A stretch of 32,697 nucleotides of DNA from an uncultured Lachnospiraceae bacterium (GTDB lineage: Bacteria; Bacillota; Clostridia; Lachnospirales; Lachnospiraceae), in the NCBI GenBank assembly GCA_947177105.1, contig CAMWTF010000001.1, forward strand, positions 1 to 32,697. Reading direction: 5' to 3'. The notes below the pieces were generated by a model. The model was not told where the DNA came from and made no database searches. It was given only the letters and a program-made list of their open reading frames with translations. Shown here piece after piece: positions 22,373-32,015 of this stretch; the first letter of the stretch is position 1, and every line of letters begins with the position of its first letter. The translations under genes and the position numbers were made by a program.

Positions 22373-25300
22373 AGCTGCTTCCCGTGCGGCACCACAGCCC
22401 GGCCTGCGCCCGGCAGGTGCAGCGCGTGATTGAAGAGTGGCAGCCCCGGGCCGTGCTAATCGAGGGACCGGATACGGCTTGTCCCCTGATACCGGCTATG
22501 ATAGACCCTGCTACCAAGGCCCCCTTTGCCGTGTATTATTCCTATGACGATACCGCAGGGGCAGTGTCGGAGGACAAGGAGAAATATCGCTGCTATTACC
22601 CCTTTCTGGACTATTCCCCGGAACTGACGGCATTGCGGACGGGCAGCGCCCAGGGGGCGCAGGTGGCCTTTATCGATCTGCCCTACGGCGATATCCTGGC
22701 GGCATCCCAGGAGGGCAAGGGTATGCGTCAGGAGGGGGATAAGAGCAATTACAATGATGATTACCTGTTATCCCGCAACGACTATTTGCAGCGCCTGTGT
22801 GAAAAGACCGGGCTGCGCAGTTTCGATGAATTTTGGGAGAAATACTTTGAGTTAGAGGGGCTGGAGCAGGACGGCGAAACCTGGTTTGGGAATTTGCTGA
22901 CTTACTGCAGCCAGGCCAGGGAAAGCACACCCCCAGAGCAGCTGCAGGAAGAGGGCTGCCTGGCCAGGGAAGCCTATATGACGGAAAAAATTCTGGACAA
23001 AGCCAGGGAACTGGCAGGGGAGACCAAGCCAGAGCAAAAAGCAGTGGTACCTGCGGGGGAGCAAAAGGAGAACCGCATTTTGGTGGTGACGGGCGGCTTT
23101 CACACGCCGGCTCTGGCACAGCGGCTGAGGGAATCTGTATTGGCGGATTTGCCTGAAAAGCTGGTGGGCGCCAAGGATCAGGGCGTTTACCTGATGCCTT
23201 ATTCCATGGAGGCGGCGGACGCGCTGAACGGCTATGCCAGCGGCATGCCTTTTCCGGGTTTTTATCAGGAGATATGGGAGCATGTGCAGGAGGCGGCTCG
23301 AGATCATTCTGATAAGGAACATCCTGCACAGGAAGAACTGACACGCATGGCGCTTCCATATTCCAGGGCTGTGCTGGATATGATCGTTGCCACGGGCAAG
23401 GCCGTGCGCCGGGCGGAGGGCAGCGCTTCCACCTATGACGAGATCTGCGCCTGTTCCATGGTGGAGGGGGCGCAGGTGGCCTTTATCGATCTGCCCTACG
23501 GCGATATCCTGGCGGCATCCCAGGAGGGCAAGGGTATGCGTCAGGAGGGGGATAAGAGCAATTACAATGATGATTACCTGTTATCCCGCAACGACTATTT
23601 GCAGCGCCTGTGTGAAAAGACCGGGCTGCGCAGTTTCGATGAATTTTGGGAGAAATACTTTGAGTTAGAGGGGCTGGAGCAGGACGGCGAAACCTGGTTT
23701 GGGAATTTGCTGACTTACTGCAGCCAGGCCAGGGAAAGCACACCCCCAGAGCAGCTGCAGGAAGAGGGCTGCCTGGCCAGGGAAGCCTATATGACGGAAA
23801 AAATTCTGGACAAAGCCAGGGAACTGGCAGGGGAGACCAAGCCAGAGCAAAAAGCAGTGGTACCTGCGGGGGAGCAAAAGGAGAACCGCATTTTGGTGGT
23901 GACGGGCGGCTTTCACACGCCGGCTCTGGCACAGCGGCTGAGGGAATCTGTATTGGCGGATTTGCCTGAAAAGCTGGTGGGCGCCAAGGATCAGGGCGTT
24001 TACCTGATGCCTTATTCCATGGAGGCGGCGGACGCGCTGAACGGCTATGCCAGCGGCATGCCTTTTCCGGGTTTTTATCAGGAGATATGGGAGCATGTGC
24101 AGGAGGCGGCTCGAGATCATTCTGATAAGGAACATCCTGCACAGGAAGAACTGACACGCATGGCGCTTCCATATTCCAGGGCTGTGCTGGATATGATCGT
24201 TGCCACGGGCAAGGCCGTGCGCCGGGCGGAGGGCAGCGCTTCCACCTATGACGAGATCTGCGCCTGTTCCATGGTGGAGGGGCTGTCGGCTCTGCGGGGA
24301 AAGCCCCAGCCGGGGGCATATGAATTGCAGGATGCGGTGCTGGCCTGTTTCGTAAAGGGAGAATACAATCTGGCCACCGACGAGCCCATGCGGCTGCTGC
24401 GGCGGCAGATGACGGGAAAGCGTGTGGGCGAGTTGTGTCCAAACGCGGGGGAACCCCCTGTGCTGCAGGACTTTCGGGCTCAGTGCAAACGCTATGGACT
24501 GCAGACTTCCACAACGCTGGAAAATGAAGTGACGCTCTCCGTTTTCAGCAAAAAAAAGCACCGGCAGATGAGCATGTTTTTTCATCGTCTGCTGTTTTTG
24601 CAGGCTTCCTATGCCCGGCGGGTGAAAGGGCCCAATCTGCAGACGGGCCGGGATCGGAATCTGATGCGGGAGATCTGGAAATACAAATGGAATGCCCAGG
24701 TTATGGCGGCTCTGATTGATGCCTCGGTGTATGGCGGATCCGTGGAGGATGCAGCCAAGGGGCTGTTGTCCGAGCGGCTGAAAAAGGCAGTATATGCCCG
24801 GGAGGGCGCATTGCTGCTCACCCAGGTGCTGGAGATGGGCCTGGAGGGCCAGCTGGAGCCGGTATACGGCAGACTGCAGGAACTGCTCATGTCGGATACG
24901 GATTTTTACTCCCTGGCGGAGGCGTTACGATCGCTGACCATGGTGCAGCAGCTGCGCTGGCTCTATGGTTCCGAGTTGGATACCCAGGGGATGATACGCA
25001 CCTGTGTCCGCAGGCTCCTGGGGCTTTTGCCGGGGATGGCGCGGGTCAAGGAAGAGGATATGAGCCGATGTATGGAGGCGATGAAGCTGCTGTATCAGGT
25101 CATCGGCAGGATGGAGCGTGAGGAATCGCAGGAGCGGGAGAATCCCGGCGAGGAATCCTTACATGAGGGAAATGCGGACGGGGATAGGGAAGATGCGGAG
25201 GATTGGCAGACGTATGATACCCTTCTGGGCAGTTTCTTCAATGCGCTGCTTGCCATGGATCGGGACAATGAGATTCAGGCCGGCGTTCACGGCTGCATCC

Positions 25301-25704
25301 ACGGGCTGCTGTACGGCGGCGGTCGGGAGAGTGTGACAGCAATCGAGCAAGTGTGCAGAGGGTATCTGACAGGCACCAGGGAGCAGCTGCTGAAAACGGC
25401 CATGTTTTTCCGTGGTTTGTTCTATGGAGCCAAGGATCTGGTGTTTGTGGGGGACACTTTCCTGCGGATGCTGGATGAATTTCTGACCCAGATTGGGCAG
25501 GAGGATTTCATGCAATTGCTGCCGGAACTGCACATGGCATTCACTTACTTTACTCCGGCGGAGACGGACCGGATCGCGCAGTCCGCGGCAGGCTTCCACG
25601 GCAAGAGCCGCAGTCAGCTGCAGGAGCAGCAGGCGGTTCCCGAGGCATGGTATCTTTACGGGCGGGAACTGGAGAAGTTCGCCCTGGAGGAAATATATGG
25701 ATGA
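22333..25704 (+). CDS. DUF5682-family protein (YehM-like) with internal 271-aa tandem duplication
   Basis: The 1123-aa protein begins with LLPVRHHSPACARQV and RAVLIEGPDTA, then VAFIDLPYGD (D115) and VTGGFHTPAL (H257). These are DUF5682 features, with a layout reminiscent of EreA/ChaN-like folds. Residues ~107-377 recur exactly at ~378-648, so VAFIDLP and GGFHTPA occur twice while the N-terminal RHHSP/IEGPD part occurs once. Removing one copy gives 852 aa, closer to the usual size (YehM is about 760). The C-terminal half is helical, with an acidic low-complexity stretch near residues 930-955. The start at 22333 lies inside the moxR end, with AAGGA at 9 nt; ATG 22360 is an alternative. It overlaps the VWA gene by 8 nt, so the three genes are coupled. 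Biochemical function is unknown. Confidence 0.85.
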   Translation: METILRSQEMAEIKLLPVRHHSPACARQVQRVIEEWQPRAVLIEGPDTACPLIPAMIDPATKAPFAVYYSYDDTAGAVSEDKEKYRCYYPFLDYSPELTALRTGSAQGAQVAFIDLPYGDILAASQEGKGMRQEGDKSNYNDDYLLSRNDYLQRLCEKTGLRSFDEFWEKYFELEGLEQDGETWFGNLLTYCSQARESTPPEQLQEEGCLAREAYMTEKILDKARELAGETKPEQKAVVPAGEQKENRILVVTGGFHTPALAQRLRESVLADLPEKLVGAKDQGVYLMPYSMEAADALNGYASGMPFPGFYQEIWEHVQEAARDHSDKEHPAQEELTRMALPYSRAVLDMIVATGKAVRRAEGSASTYDEICACSMVEGAQVAFIDLPYGDILAASQEGKGMRQEGDKSNYNDDYLLSRNDYLQRLCEKTGLRSFDEFWEKYFELEGLEQDGETWFGNLLTYCSQARESTPPEQLQEEGCLAREAYMTEKILDKARELAGETKPEQKAVVPAGEQKENRILVVTGGFHTPALAQRLRESVLADLPEKLVGAKDQGVYLMPYSMEAADALNGYASGMPFPGFYQEIWEHVQEAARDHSDKEHPAQEELTRMALPYSRAVLDMIVATGKAVRRAEGSASTYDEICACSMVEGLSALRGKPQPGAYELQDAVLACFVKGEYNLATDEPMRLLRRQMTGKRVGELCPNAGEPPVLQDFRAQCKRYGLQTSTTLENEVTLSVFSKKKHRQMSMFFHRLLFLQASYARRVKGPNLQTGRDRNLMREIWKYKWNAQVMAALIDASVYGGSVEDAAKGLLSERLKKAVYAREGALLLTQVLEMGLEGQLEPVYGRLQELLMSDTDFYSLAEALRSLTMVQQLRWLYGSELDTQGMIRTCVRRLLGLLPGMARVKEEDMSRCMEAMKLLYQVIGRMEREESQERENPGEESLHEGNADGDREDAEDWQTYDTLLGSFFNALLAMDRDNEIQAGVHGCIHGLLYGGGRESVTAIEQVCRGYLTGTREQLLKTAMFFRGLFYGAKDLVFVGDTFLRMLDEFLTQIGQEDFMQLLPELHMAFTYFTPAETDRIAQSAAGFHGKSRSQLQEQQAVPEAWYLYGRELEKFALEEIYG
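22652..23464 (+). repeat. 813-bp tandem duplication, copy 1
   Basis: This direct repeat inside the DUF5682 gene is immediately followed by copy 2 at an offset of exactly 813 bp (271 codons). No difference was found between copies on reading the protein in full and the DNA in part. AGGGG occurs at both copy starts and at the end of copy 2 (22652, 23465, 24278), a 5-nt microhomology at the breakpoints. Confidence 0.95.
23465..24277 (+). repeat. 813-bp tandem duplication, copy 2
   Basis: Second copy, in frame and contiguous with copy 1. After the AGGGG at 24278-24282 the sequence continues as unique CTGTCGGCT, the presumed original downstream flank. Confidence 0.95.
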
Positions 25705-26821
25705 AGGACAGGTTTTAAACAGATGGCGGCTGGTGCTGGGGAAATATGCCTCCGGGCAGATTTCCTACAGCGGCGGCGGTGTGAACTATATGGGCATGGA
25801 GGAGGTGCTGGATTATCTGTACTCCCGTGAGTACGGGGAGGAGCAGGAGATCCGGCAGGACCGTCGGGGAGGCAGCGAAGGCTCCCAACTGACCGTGCCT
25901 AAGTGGCTCCATGAGATGAAGAAGCTTTTTCCCAAAGAGACTGTGGAGATCATGGAGCGCCACGCCCTGGAAAAATATGAGATGACGGAGCTTTTGACGG
26001 ACCCGGAAGTACTGCGGCGGTTGGAGCCCAACCGGGAACTGCTTAAGACCATCATGGGGCTGAAACATATGATGAAAGGCGAAGTGCTGCAGCTGGCCAG
26101 GGAGATTGTGCGCAAGGTGGCGCAGGAGATTATGGAAAAGCTTGAGCAGGATGTGCGCCGGGCATTGCAGGGCCGCCTGGATCGCACCAGCGGCAGTCCC
26201 GTTCGGAGTTTGCGCAATTTGGATATACAGAAAACCATACGAAAAAATTTGCAGCATTACGACCAGGACCGTGAGCAGCTGATACTACAGCAGGTATATT
26301 TCCATTCCCGGGTAAAGCGGTATCACCAGTGGCGGGTGGTGATCTGCGTGGACGAGAGCGGTTCCATGCTGGATTCCGTGATCCACAGCGCCATCATGGC
26401 GGGGATATTTGCCAGGCTTCCCATGCTGGATACCCGGCTGGTGATCTTTGACACCAATGTGGTGGATCTCAGCGGCCACGTGGAGGACCCGGTGGAGACG
26501 CTGATGAGTGTGCAGCTGGGGGGCGGCACCAACATAGCAGGGGCGCTGAGTTACTGTGAGACGCTGATTGAAAATCCCCACAGGACCTTGGTGGTGCTGA
26601 TCTCGGACCTGTATGAGGGCGGCGGTTATCACAACCTGTACAGCGTCAGCCGCAGCATCATCGAGAGCGGGGCCCGGCTGATTGCGCTGACGGCCCTGGA
26701 TATGACGGCAACCCCAAACTATGACCGGCATGCGGCGGCCCAGCTGGCTCAGATGGGCGCTTTTGTGGGAGCCATGACCCCAGAGCAGCTGGCGGAGCAT
26801 GTGGCGGATATGGTGGGATAA
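25697..26821 (+). CDS. VWA-domain protein (YehP-like)
   Basis: The 374-aa protein has a C-terminal von Willebrand A domain with a complete MIDAS: DESGS at 219-223, T278 in GGGTN, and D304 in ISDLYEGGG. The N-terminal ~200 residues are helical and basic (KWLHEMKKLFPKE; EIVRKVAQEIMEKLE). This matches E. coli YehP in length and layout. VWA proteins of this type bind metal and partner with MoxR ATPases. The open frame extends to 25493, but the ATG at 25697 has GGAGG upstream and overlaps the DUF5682 stop by 8 nt, so it is the coupled start. Confidence 0.9.
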   Translation: MDEGQVLNRWRLVLGKYASGQISYSGGGVNYMGMEEVLDYLYSREYGEEQEIRQDRRGGSEGSQLTVPKWLHEMKKLFPKETVEIMERHALEKYEMTELLTDPEVLRRLEPNRELLKTIMGLKHMMKGEVLQLAREIVRKVAQEIMEKLEQDVRRALQGRLDRTSGSPVRSLRNLDIQKTIRKNLQHYDQDREQLILQQVYFHSRVKRYHQWRVVICVDESGSMLDSVIHSAIMAGIFARLPMLDTRLVIFDTNVVDLSGHVEDPVETLMSVQLGGGTNIAGALSYCETLIENPHRTLVVLISDLYEGGGYHNLYSVSRSIIESGARLIALTALDMTATPNYDRHAAAQLAQMGAFVGAMTPEQLAEHVADMVG

Positions 26822-26827
26822 TATTAT

Positions 26828-26891
26828 ACTACATAACGCTGGAATTTACCGTACTGCATTGGTTAAACGTATATGGCTGGCGTTATGTAGT
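26828..26891 (+). other. 64-nt perfect-ended hairpin between the VWA and SWIM genes
   Basis: ACTACATAACGC (26828-26839) and GCGTTATGTAGT (26880-26891) are perfect 12-bp complements, with imperfect inner pairing TTTACC/GGTTAAA. No T-run follows. It could be a miniature repeat element, an RNA processing site or a weak attenuator dividing the cluster into two translational blocks. Confidence 0.65.
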
Positions 26892-26950
26892 CAGGTTGCT
26901 CGGAAATTTTAACTGTTAGGCAGTATAAATAAAGTAATAGGTATAAGCGG

Positions 26951-29254
26951 ATGATGGATTGGAGACAGAGCCTGGCGGGTGTTGACGAGGATTACCTGGT
27001 GGGCATCAGCAACAAAGGGATTGTAAAAAGGGCATATAAGGATCTGGAGGCAGCAGGCAGCGAGGCCCAGGCGGCAGCAGAGCTGGACTGGAGCGCCCAG
27101 GAACTGACAGTGGCGGCAGGGGGAGAAACTGTGACCATACGGTTTCCGCTGGCGGAGAGCCGGTGCAGCTGTCCCTCCCGCAGCATTTGCCGTCATGTGG
27201 TCATGGCCATTCTGCTGGCCCGGCAGGCGGCCAGCGGGAAAGAGGGGGCGGAAAAATCTGAAAAGACCGGCTGTGGCGGCATGGAGGCTGTCTTGGCAGA
27301 GCGTGGCGGTGATGCTCCACAGGACAAGGAAAAGACGAAGGGCGGTGTCCCCCGTAGGGAAGAACATGATGAGGATAGCAGCGGCGATCTGGGACAGCTG
27401 GTATGGCAGGAAATCCAGGCACAGCCCAGGAAACCTCTGCTGCGGGCCCTGGGCAGCAGGGGGCTGCGGCGGCTGGTCACAGCCATGGAGGCGGAGAATA
27501 TGCCCCAGGTGGAGCGCGGCAGCGTGGTGCGCATGCAGCTGCCGGGGCAGGATATGACGGTGAAACTTCTGTCTCCTCTGGAATACAGCACCTGCACCTG
27601 TCATAAGAAAGAAATGTGCAGCCACAAGGCGGAGGCTATTCTGTGGTGTCAATATCTGGAAAAAAAGCTTACAGTTCGGGAACTGGCGGAAGAACTGGAA
27701 CAGGAGCCCGCTTTTGACCTGCAGGAGCTGCGGGATACGGCGGGGCAGGTGGGGGACTGCCTGGAGCATCTGCTGGAGACAGGGCTTGCAAGGAGCGGTG
27801 TGGAGCAGGCGCAGGAGCTGGAACGTCTGGCCATTCTCTGCCATAATGCGGGTTTGCCGGGCTGGGAGGGAGATATCCGGGCACTGGCGGAGGGCTACGA
27901 GAAATACCTGCGCCGGGCGGCAGGACAGACCATGGAGAAGCTGGCCAGCCAGCTGCAAAGGTTATACGGCAAGACGGCGCAGCTTGGAATGCTGGTAGAC
28001 GAGGAGTTGTCCAAGGAGGGGAATCCATCTGTTTCCAATGGGGAGCAGCATAAGCGGATGCATCCCCAGACGTCAGACACCACCCCGAGGCCCACAAGGA
28101 GTACGACTACCCGGATCCAGGAATTGGCCGGGGAATTTCGCGCGGAATACCTACCGGTGGGAGATTTGGAACTGACGGGGATTACGGTGGAGCATTTTGT
28201 CAGCGATTCCGGCTACGAGGGTGATACCGTGTATTTTCTGGAGATGGCTACAGGAACCTGGTATACCTACACCAACGCCCGGCCCACCTTTTATGAGGGC
28301 AAAAAGAGGAGGGGATATCAGGAAAAGGCTCCCGCCCCCTGGGGCGTTCCTCTGTCCCTGGAGGGCCTGGCCAGTGTGCGGCTGCAGCTGCGGGGAGCAA
28401 AATGCGATGCCGGAGGGCGGCTGTCTTCCACCCAGGAGACCAGGGGAGAGATCCTTGGAAAAAGCGAACTGACGGCGGCGAAGCTGGAGGGCTGGTATTA
28501 TCGGGAGTATGGCAGGCTTTTTGCGGAGCAGATCCCGAAACCGGCAGGGGACCGCGGCGGTCATCCCAGTCTGGTGTTCGTGCAGGCGGCACGTTTTGAA
28601 CAGGGGCGATTCAATGAGATCACCCAGAAGCTGGAACTGCCTATATGGGATGAGGAAGATCGCCGGGTGTTGGTGGAGCTGCCTTATTCCAAACGGGATG
28701 AGGCTTCCATCCGCTATTTGGAACGTCTGAAGAAAAAACAGCAGCCCTGTTTTTTGGGTAAGGTTTATCTGCAAGGCAGTCAGATCTGCCTATACCCGGT
28801 GGATCTGCTGGAACGCCGGGAACTGGCGGAGGCGGAGGAATCCGTTTTTCCGGAAGAAAGCGGCGGCATTGAAAACGAATCCGTCCCAAGGACGGCAAGT
28901 CCTGGCACTGCCGGAAGGGGAGAACATGACAGGGAAGCCTGCCAGGCCCTGCAGAGCTACCTGGAGGATATCGGCTGGCTGCTTCAGGAGATATACCAGG
29001 TGGGGAGCGCCACAGTGCAGGACAGCACATTGGAAGCATTGCGGAGCGCGGAGAAACAGGGGGCGGGTTATGGCATGGAAACCCTGGCGGACTGGCTGCG
29101 GCAGTTGGAGGAACAGCTGTCCCAATCCCGCCACCGTCTCACACACCAGCCCTCGGATATCATGGATGTATTTTGCAGATTATGGCAGTATGTGCAGCTG
29201 TGCCGCCAGCAGACAGCCTATGACATGGCGAGCCTGATTTACCAGGGGATATAG
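26951..29254 (+). CDS. SWIM zinc-finger protein (YehQ-like) with two CxCx5CxH motifs
   Basis: The 767-aa protein has a SWIM motif CSCPSRSICRH (C72, C74, C80, H82) and a second motif of the same spacing, CTCHKKEMCSH (C215, C217, C223, H225). An acidic, low-complexity linker (~95-150) separates them. The remainder is a large domain with an aromatic-rich core (DTVYFLEMATGTWYTYTNAR near 425-445) and C-terminal helices. The size exceeds E. coli YehQ (about 630 aa). SWIM domains bind zinc and mediate DNA or protein contacts. The ribosome binding site is weak (AGGTATAAGCGG), and the second codon is also ATG. It is separated from the VWA gene by a 129-bp gap containing a hairpin. Confidence 0.85.
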   Translation: MMDWRQSLAGVDEDYLVGISNKGIVKRAYKDLEAAGSEAQAAAELDWSAQELTVAAGGETVTIRFPLAESRCSCPSRSICRHVVMAILLARQAASGKEGAEKSEKTGCGGMEAVLAERGGDAPQDKEKTKGGVPRREEHDEDSSGDLGQLVWQEIQAQPRKPLLRALGSRGLRRLVTAMEAENMPQVERGSVVRMQLPGQDMTVKLLSPLEYSTCTCHKKEMCSHKAEAILWCQYLEKKLTVRELAEELEQEPAFDLQELRDTAGQVGDCLEHLLETGLARSGVEQAQELERLAILCHNAGLPGWEGDIRALAEGYEKYLRRAAGQTMEKLASQLQRLYGKTAQLGMLVDEELSKEGNPSVSNGEQHKRMHPQTSDTTPRPTRSTTTRIQELAGEFRAEYLPVGDLELTGITVEHFVSDSGYEGDTVYFLEMATGTWYTYTNARPTFYEGKKRRGYQEKAPAPWGVPLSLEGLASVRLQLRGAKCDAGGRLSSTQETRGEILGKSELTAAKLEGWYYREYGRLFAEQIPKPAGDRGGHPSLVFVQAARFEQGRFNEITQKLELPIWDEEDRRVLVELPYSKRDEASIRYLERLKKKQQPCFLGKVYLQGSQICLYPVDLLERRELAEAEESVFPEESGGIENESVPRTASPGTAGRGEHDREACQALQSYLEDIGWLLQEIYQVGSATVQDSTLEALRSAEKQGAGYGMETLADWLRQLEEQLSQSRHRLTHQPSDIMDVFCRLWQYVQLCRQQTAYDMASLIYQGI

Positions 29255-29330
29255 CGACAGAGGATGATGAAGCGTATATGCCTTCTGCAAAGGTGGAATA
29301 CCAGACAGGCGGCAGGGCAGGAGAGGCGAC

Positions 29331-32000
29331 ATGATAAAGGTGGAGAAACAGAAATACACCACGCAGTCAGAACAACTCATGGCAGTATTGGAGCAGCTGC
29401 AGCTTAGCCGCATGGAACGAAGAATCGCGGAGAGTTATCTGAGAGGAGAAACCGGAAAAGAGACTCTGCGCGGCCTTAGCTTTCGAAATATGACACAAGT
29501 GTCGAGCAGCTTCAGGAATCTGGCGTTTAAATTAATGGAATCCTATTGCGTTAACAAGCAGTATGAGGAGGCAGGCAGGTACTTTAACTTACTTTATGCA
29601 TTGGGCGCCTGCACCTGCGGAGAGTGTATTCATATCGATTATCGTTTTATTACCGCCGTAAAGGGCGGACGCGTACAAGTGGACCAAAGCCATATACTGG
29701 CGGTCTGTGCCTACCGCGAAGTCCCCAGGATGGGGTTTTCCGGGGAGATAGGCTATTTGTGCGCCTTTGATCTGGAGGACCTGGGAGAAGGGATTGACTA
29801 TGATATACAGGTGGTGCGGCAGGCTCTGAGAGAGTTTCGGGGCAATTTTTGGGACGTGAGGATCATGCTGTACACTCTATATTTTTATCTGCGCAGCAGC
29901 AGAGCGGATCTGAAGGCGGGAGAATCCCCGTGGGATTGCCCTGAGATGCTGCGGGGGCGTAATAAAGAGAGAATGGTACATATTGCCCGACGTCCTGCCC
30001 ACAAAAAAAATGCCGGTTATATGGGCAACATAGGGTCCCCCTGCCTGGACGGCACAGATAAGGCGCTTCTTCGAGAATATGAGGACATACTGGTGGGCGC
30101 GTTGGGACAGATTTTCAGGCCGGATGCCTCCAGGGATATGACCTTTCGCGACATACAAGGACGGATACGCCGGGGGGAGCCTTTGGGCAGTCAGCTTGGA
30201 AGGCTTTGCAAAAGACCCGTCAATGATGCGATCTTTGCGCTGATATGCGGCAGCGCCTATGCCAATTACCGGGTTTCCGGGCAGCTGCGCAGCATAGTAA
30301 GGGTCTGCGGCGCGGCGGCGCCGGAAGAACTGCTGTATATCATTCATGCCATAAAGGGGTTTGCGGGTATCGACGACGGATTGGATGATCTTTTTGGCAT
30401 TCCTGGCAGCGTTTCCATCAACTGGGTTATAGAGTGGATTAAGGAGGGGCTTGCTTACAGAACAATGGTGGACATGGATGCGGCAAATGCGCTGTTTCGG
30501 TCACAGCTGCAAAAGTATCCCGCCCTCTATCTGGATATTTACAGAAAGACCGATTATTTTGTGGCCTATGATATGGAGCGGATCATTAAGGAACAGGACC
30601 CCGATACCTATTGGCGGGAGACGATGTCTCAAAAAGCCGGGCGTAAAAACCAGGTGCTGGATTTCTTGACCAAGAATGGGACGCGCCTCCCGGAGACCAG
30701 AGAATATCTGGAGGGCAGATGGGAACTGCCTGCGTTTTATACCCTCAAGGGGCAGTTGGGGGGTGAGCACAAAGATTCCCATAATGCCAGAAAAGCCCTG
30801 GAACTATATGACCAGGCTTACCATGAGGAGGATTTTTATGTCCGCTGTCTGGCCTATATGGCGCTGCGGGGAGTCGGCGGTTTTTTTGGCTGCGTCAGGT
30901 TTGAGAAAGTCATGCCCATGCAGGAGATGCTCCGGCGCACGTTCGCAGGTCTGACACAGGCAGGAGTGGGTCTGGCAGATCAGCTTGAGGTTGCCTATAT
31001 GATGGAGGCCGACGCATACAGGGAAGATGACAAGCAGAAGCTCACCCAGGGCTGTATTTCTATTTTTCAGCAATATCTGGCGGAGCGCACCGGAGAGACC
31101 ATGGACGCGTTTACCGCGCAGGGGTCCTATGGCCGGTATTTTGCCCTGTTGGTATACAGCCGGGAGGCCAGGCTGGAGATCATGGAGGAGAACCGGGAGG
31201 TCTGCGCCGCCGTGGCGCAGGAGTACGCAAAAGGCAAGGACGCCTGGATGGAGCAGATCCTGTCCTACAGTTTGGACAATTCCTGGACGGTCAGGCGTGA
31301 GTTGGAGCGGATACTGACGGATCGCCCCGGCTGGCGCCCTCGGATCACTGAGCTGCTCTCCGCTCCCAAGGCGGCCCAGCGGGAAATAGCTGTTTTAGTG
31401 CTGTCCAGGTGGAATACCTCAGAGGACCGGGCGGCCCTGTGGCGCTTGTGGGAGAGGGAGAAAAACAATAGAGTCAGGTCCCTGCTGGAAGAGGTGCTGG
31501 ATCAGGCAGACGAGGAAGCAAAGGAAGGTGAACCGGGCAATAGCAGCCTGGCAATGGAAAGGAAAGAACTGGTAAAAGAGCTTCACAAGGGCGGCAGGAA
31601 GCGCAGCCTGGCCTGGGCCTATGAAAGTCCTTTCAGTCCGGTACACAGAACCAACGGGGGGCTGGCCCCGGAGGAGTACCTGCAGGCCCTGCTGCTGTGC
31701 TACAGTTCCACGGTAAAGCACGGGCTAAACGCGGACGCCGCCCTGCTGGCAGAGGGCCTGGACGCCCAGGAGTTGGCGGTCTATGTGGGGGAACTTTACG
31801 ATAAATGGCTGGCGGCCGGCGCGGAGGTCAAAAAGCGGTGGGTTCTGTACGCCGCCGCCATCCACGGCGGAAAAGCCATAGTCGAAAAAGTAAGCCGCCA
31901 GATCCGGCAGTGGTCCGGGGAAGGCAGGGACGGCTTGGCGGAGGCAGCGGCGCAGGCCCTGGCGCTGAATCCCCATTATAAGGGATCACAGAACAATTAA
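29331..32000 (+). CDS. Large helical-repeat protein of the MoxR/VWA/SWIM cluster, 889 aa
   Basis: The 889-aa protein is soluble and mostly helical. The N-terminal ~200 residues (QLMAVLEQLQLSRMERRIAE; LRGLSFRNMTQV; QYEEAGRYFNLLYALGACTC) are clearly related to the N-terminus of the next gene. HEAT-like repeats lie near residues 640-720 (QREIAVLVLSRWNTSEDRAAL). The last ~150 residues (LAPEEYLQALLLCYSSTVKH; KKRWVLYAAAIHGGKAIV) resemble the middle part of large YehI/DUF4132-type proteins that neighbour this cluster in other bacteria; that link is from memory. The protein stops where such proteins would continue, so it may be a shortened paralog. GGAGAGG precedes the ATG. Function unknown. Confidence 0.8.
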   Translation: MIKVEKQKYTTQSEQLMAVLEQLQLSRMERRIAESYLRGETGKETLRGLSFRNMTQVSSSFRNLAFKLMESYCVNKQYEEAGRYFNLLYALGACTCGECIHIDYRFITAVKGGRVQVDQSHILAVCAYREVPRMGFSGEIGYLCAFDLEDLGEGIDYDIQVVRQALREFRGNFWDVRIMLYTLYFYLRSSRADLKAGESPWDCPEMLRGRNKERMVHIARRPAHKKNAGYMGNIGSPCLDGTDKALLREYEDILVGALGQIFRPDASRDMTFRDIQGRIRRGEPLGSQLGRLCKRPVNDAIFALICGSAYANYRVSGQLRSIVRVCGAAAPEELLYIIHAIKGFAGIDDGLDDLFGIPGSVSINWVIEWIKEGLAYRTMVDMDAANALFRSQLQKYPALYLDIYRKTDYFVAYDMERIIKEQDPDTYWRETMSQKAGRKNQVLDFLTKNGTRLPETREYLEGRWELPAFYTLKGQLGGEHKDSHNARKALELYDQAYHEEDFYVRCLAYMALRGVGGFFGCVRFEKVMPMQEMLRRTFAGLTQAGVGLADQLEVAYMMEADAYREDDKQKLTQGCISIFQQYLAERTGETMDAFTAQGSYGRYFALLVYSREARLEIMEENREVCAAVAQEYAKGKDAWMEQILSYSLDNSWTVRRELERILTDRPGWRPRITELLSAPKAAQREIAVLVLSRWNTSEDRAALWRLWEREKNNRVRSLLEEVLDQADEEAKEGEPGNSSLAMERKELVKELHKGGRKRSLAWAYESPFSPVHRTNGGLAPEEYLQALLLCYSSTVKHGLNADAALLAEGLDAQELAVYVGELYDKWLAAGAEVKKRWVLYAAAIHGGKAIVEKVSRQIRQWSGEGRDGLAEAAAQALALNPHYKGSQNN

Positions 32001-32015
32001 TCGAGGAGGAGTAGT

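Noticed and set aside
22652..24277. Insertion sequence or CRISPR-like repeat
   Set aside because: The repeats are two contiguous coding copies with no transposase, terminal inverted repeats or spacers.
22670..24585. Long minus-strand open frames (up to 343 codons) opposite the DUF5682 duplication
   Set aside because: They are Pro/Arg/Ser-rich shadows of a GC-rich plus-strand gene, repeated only because the DNA is duplicated, and have no ribosome binding sites.
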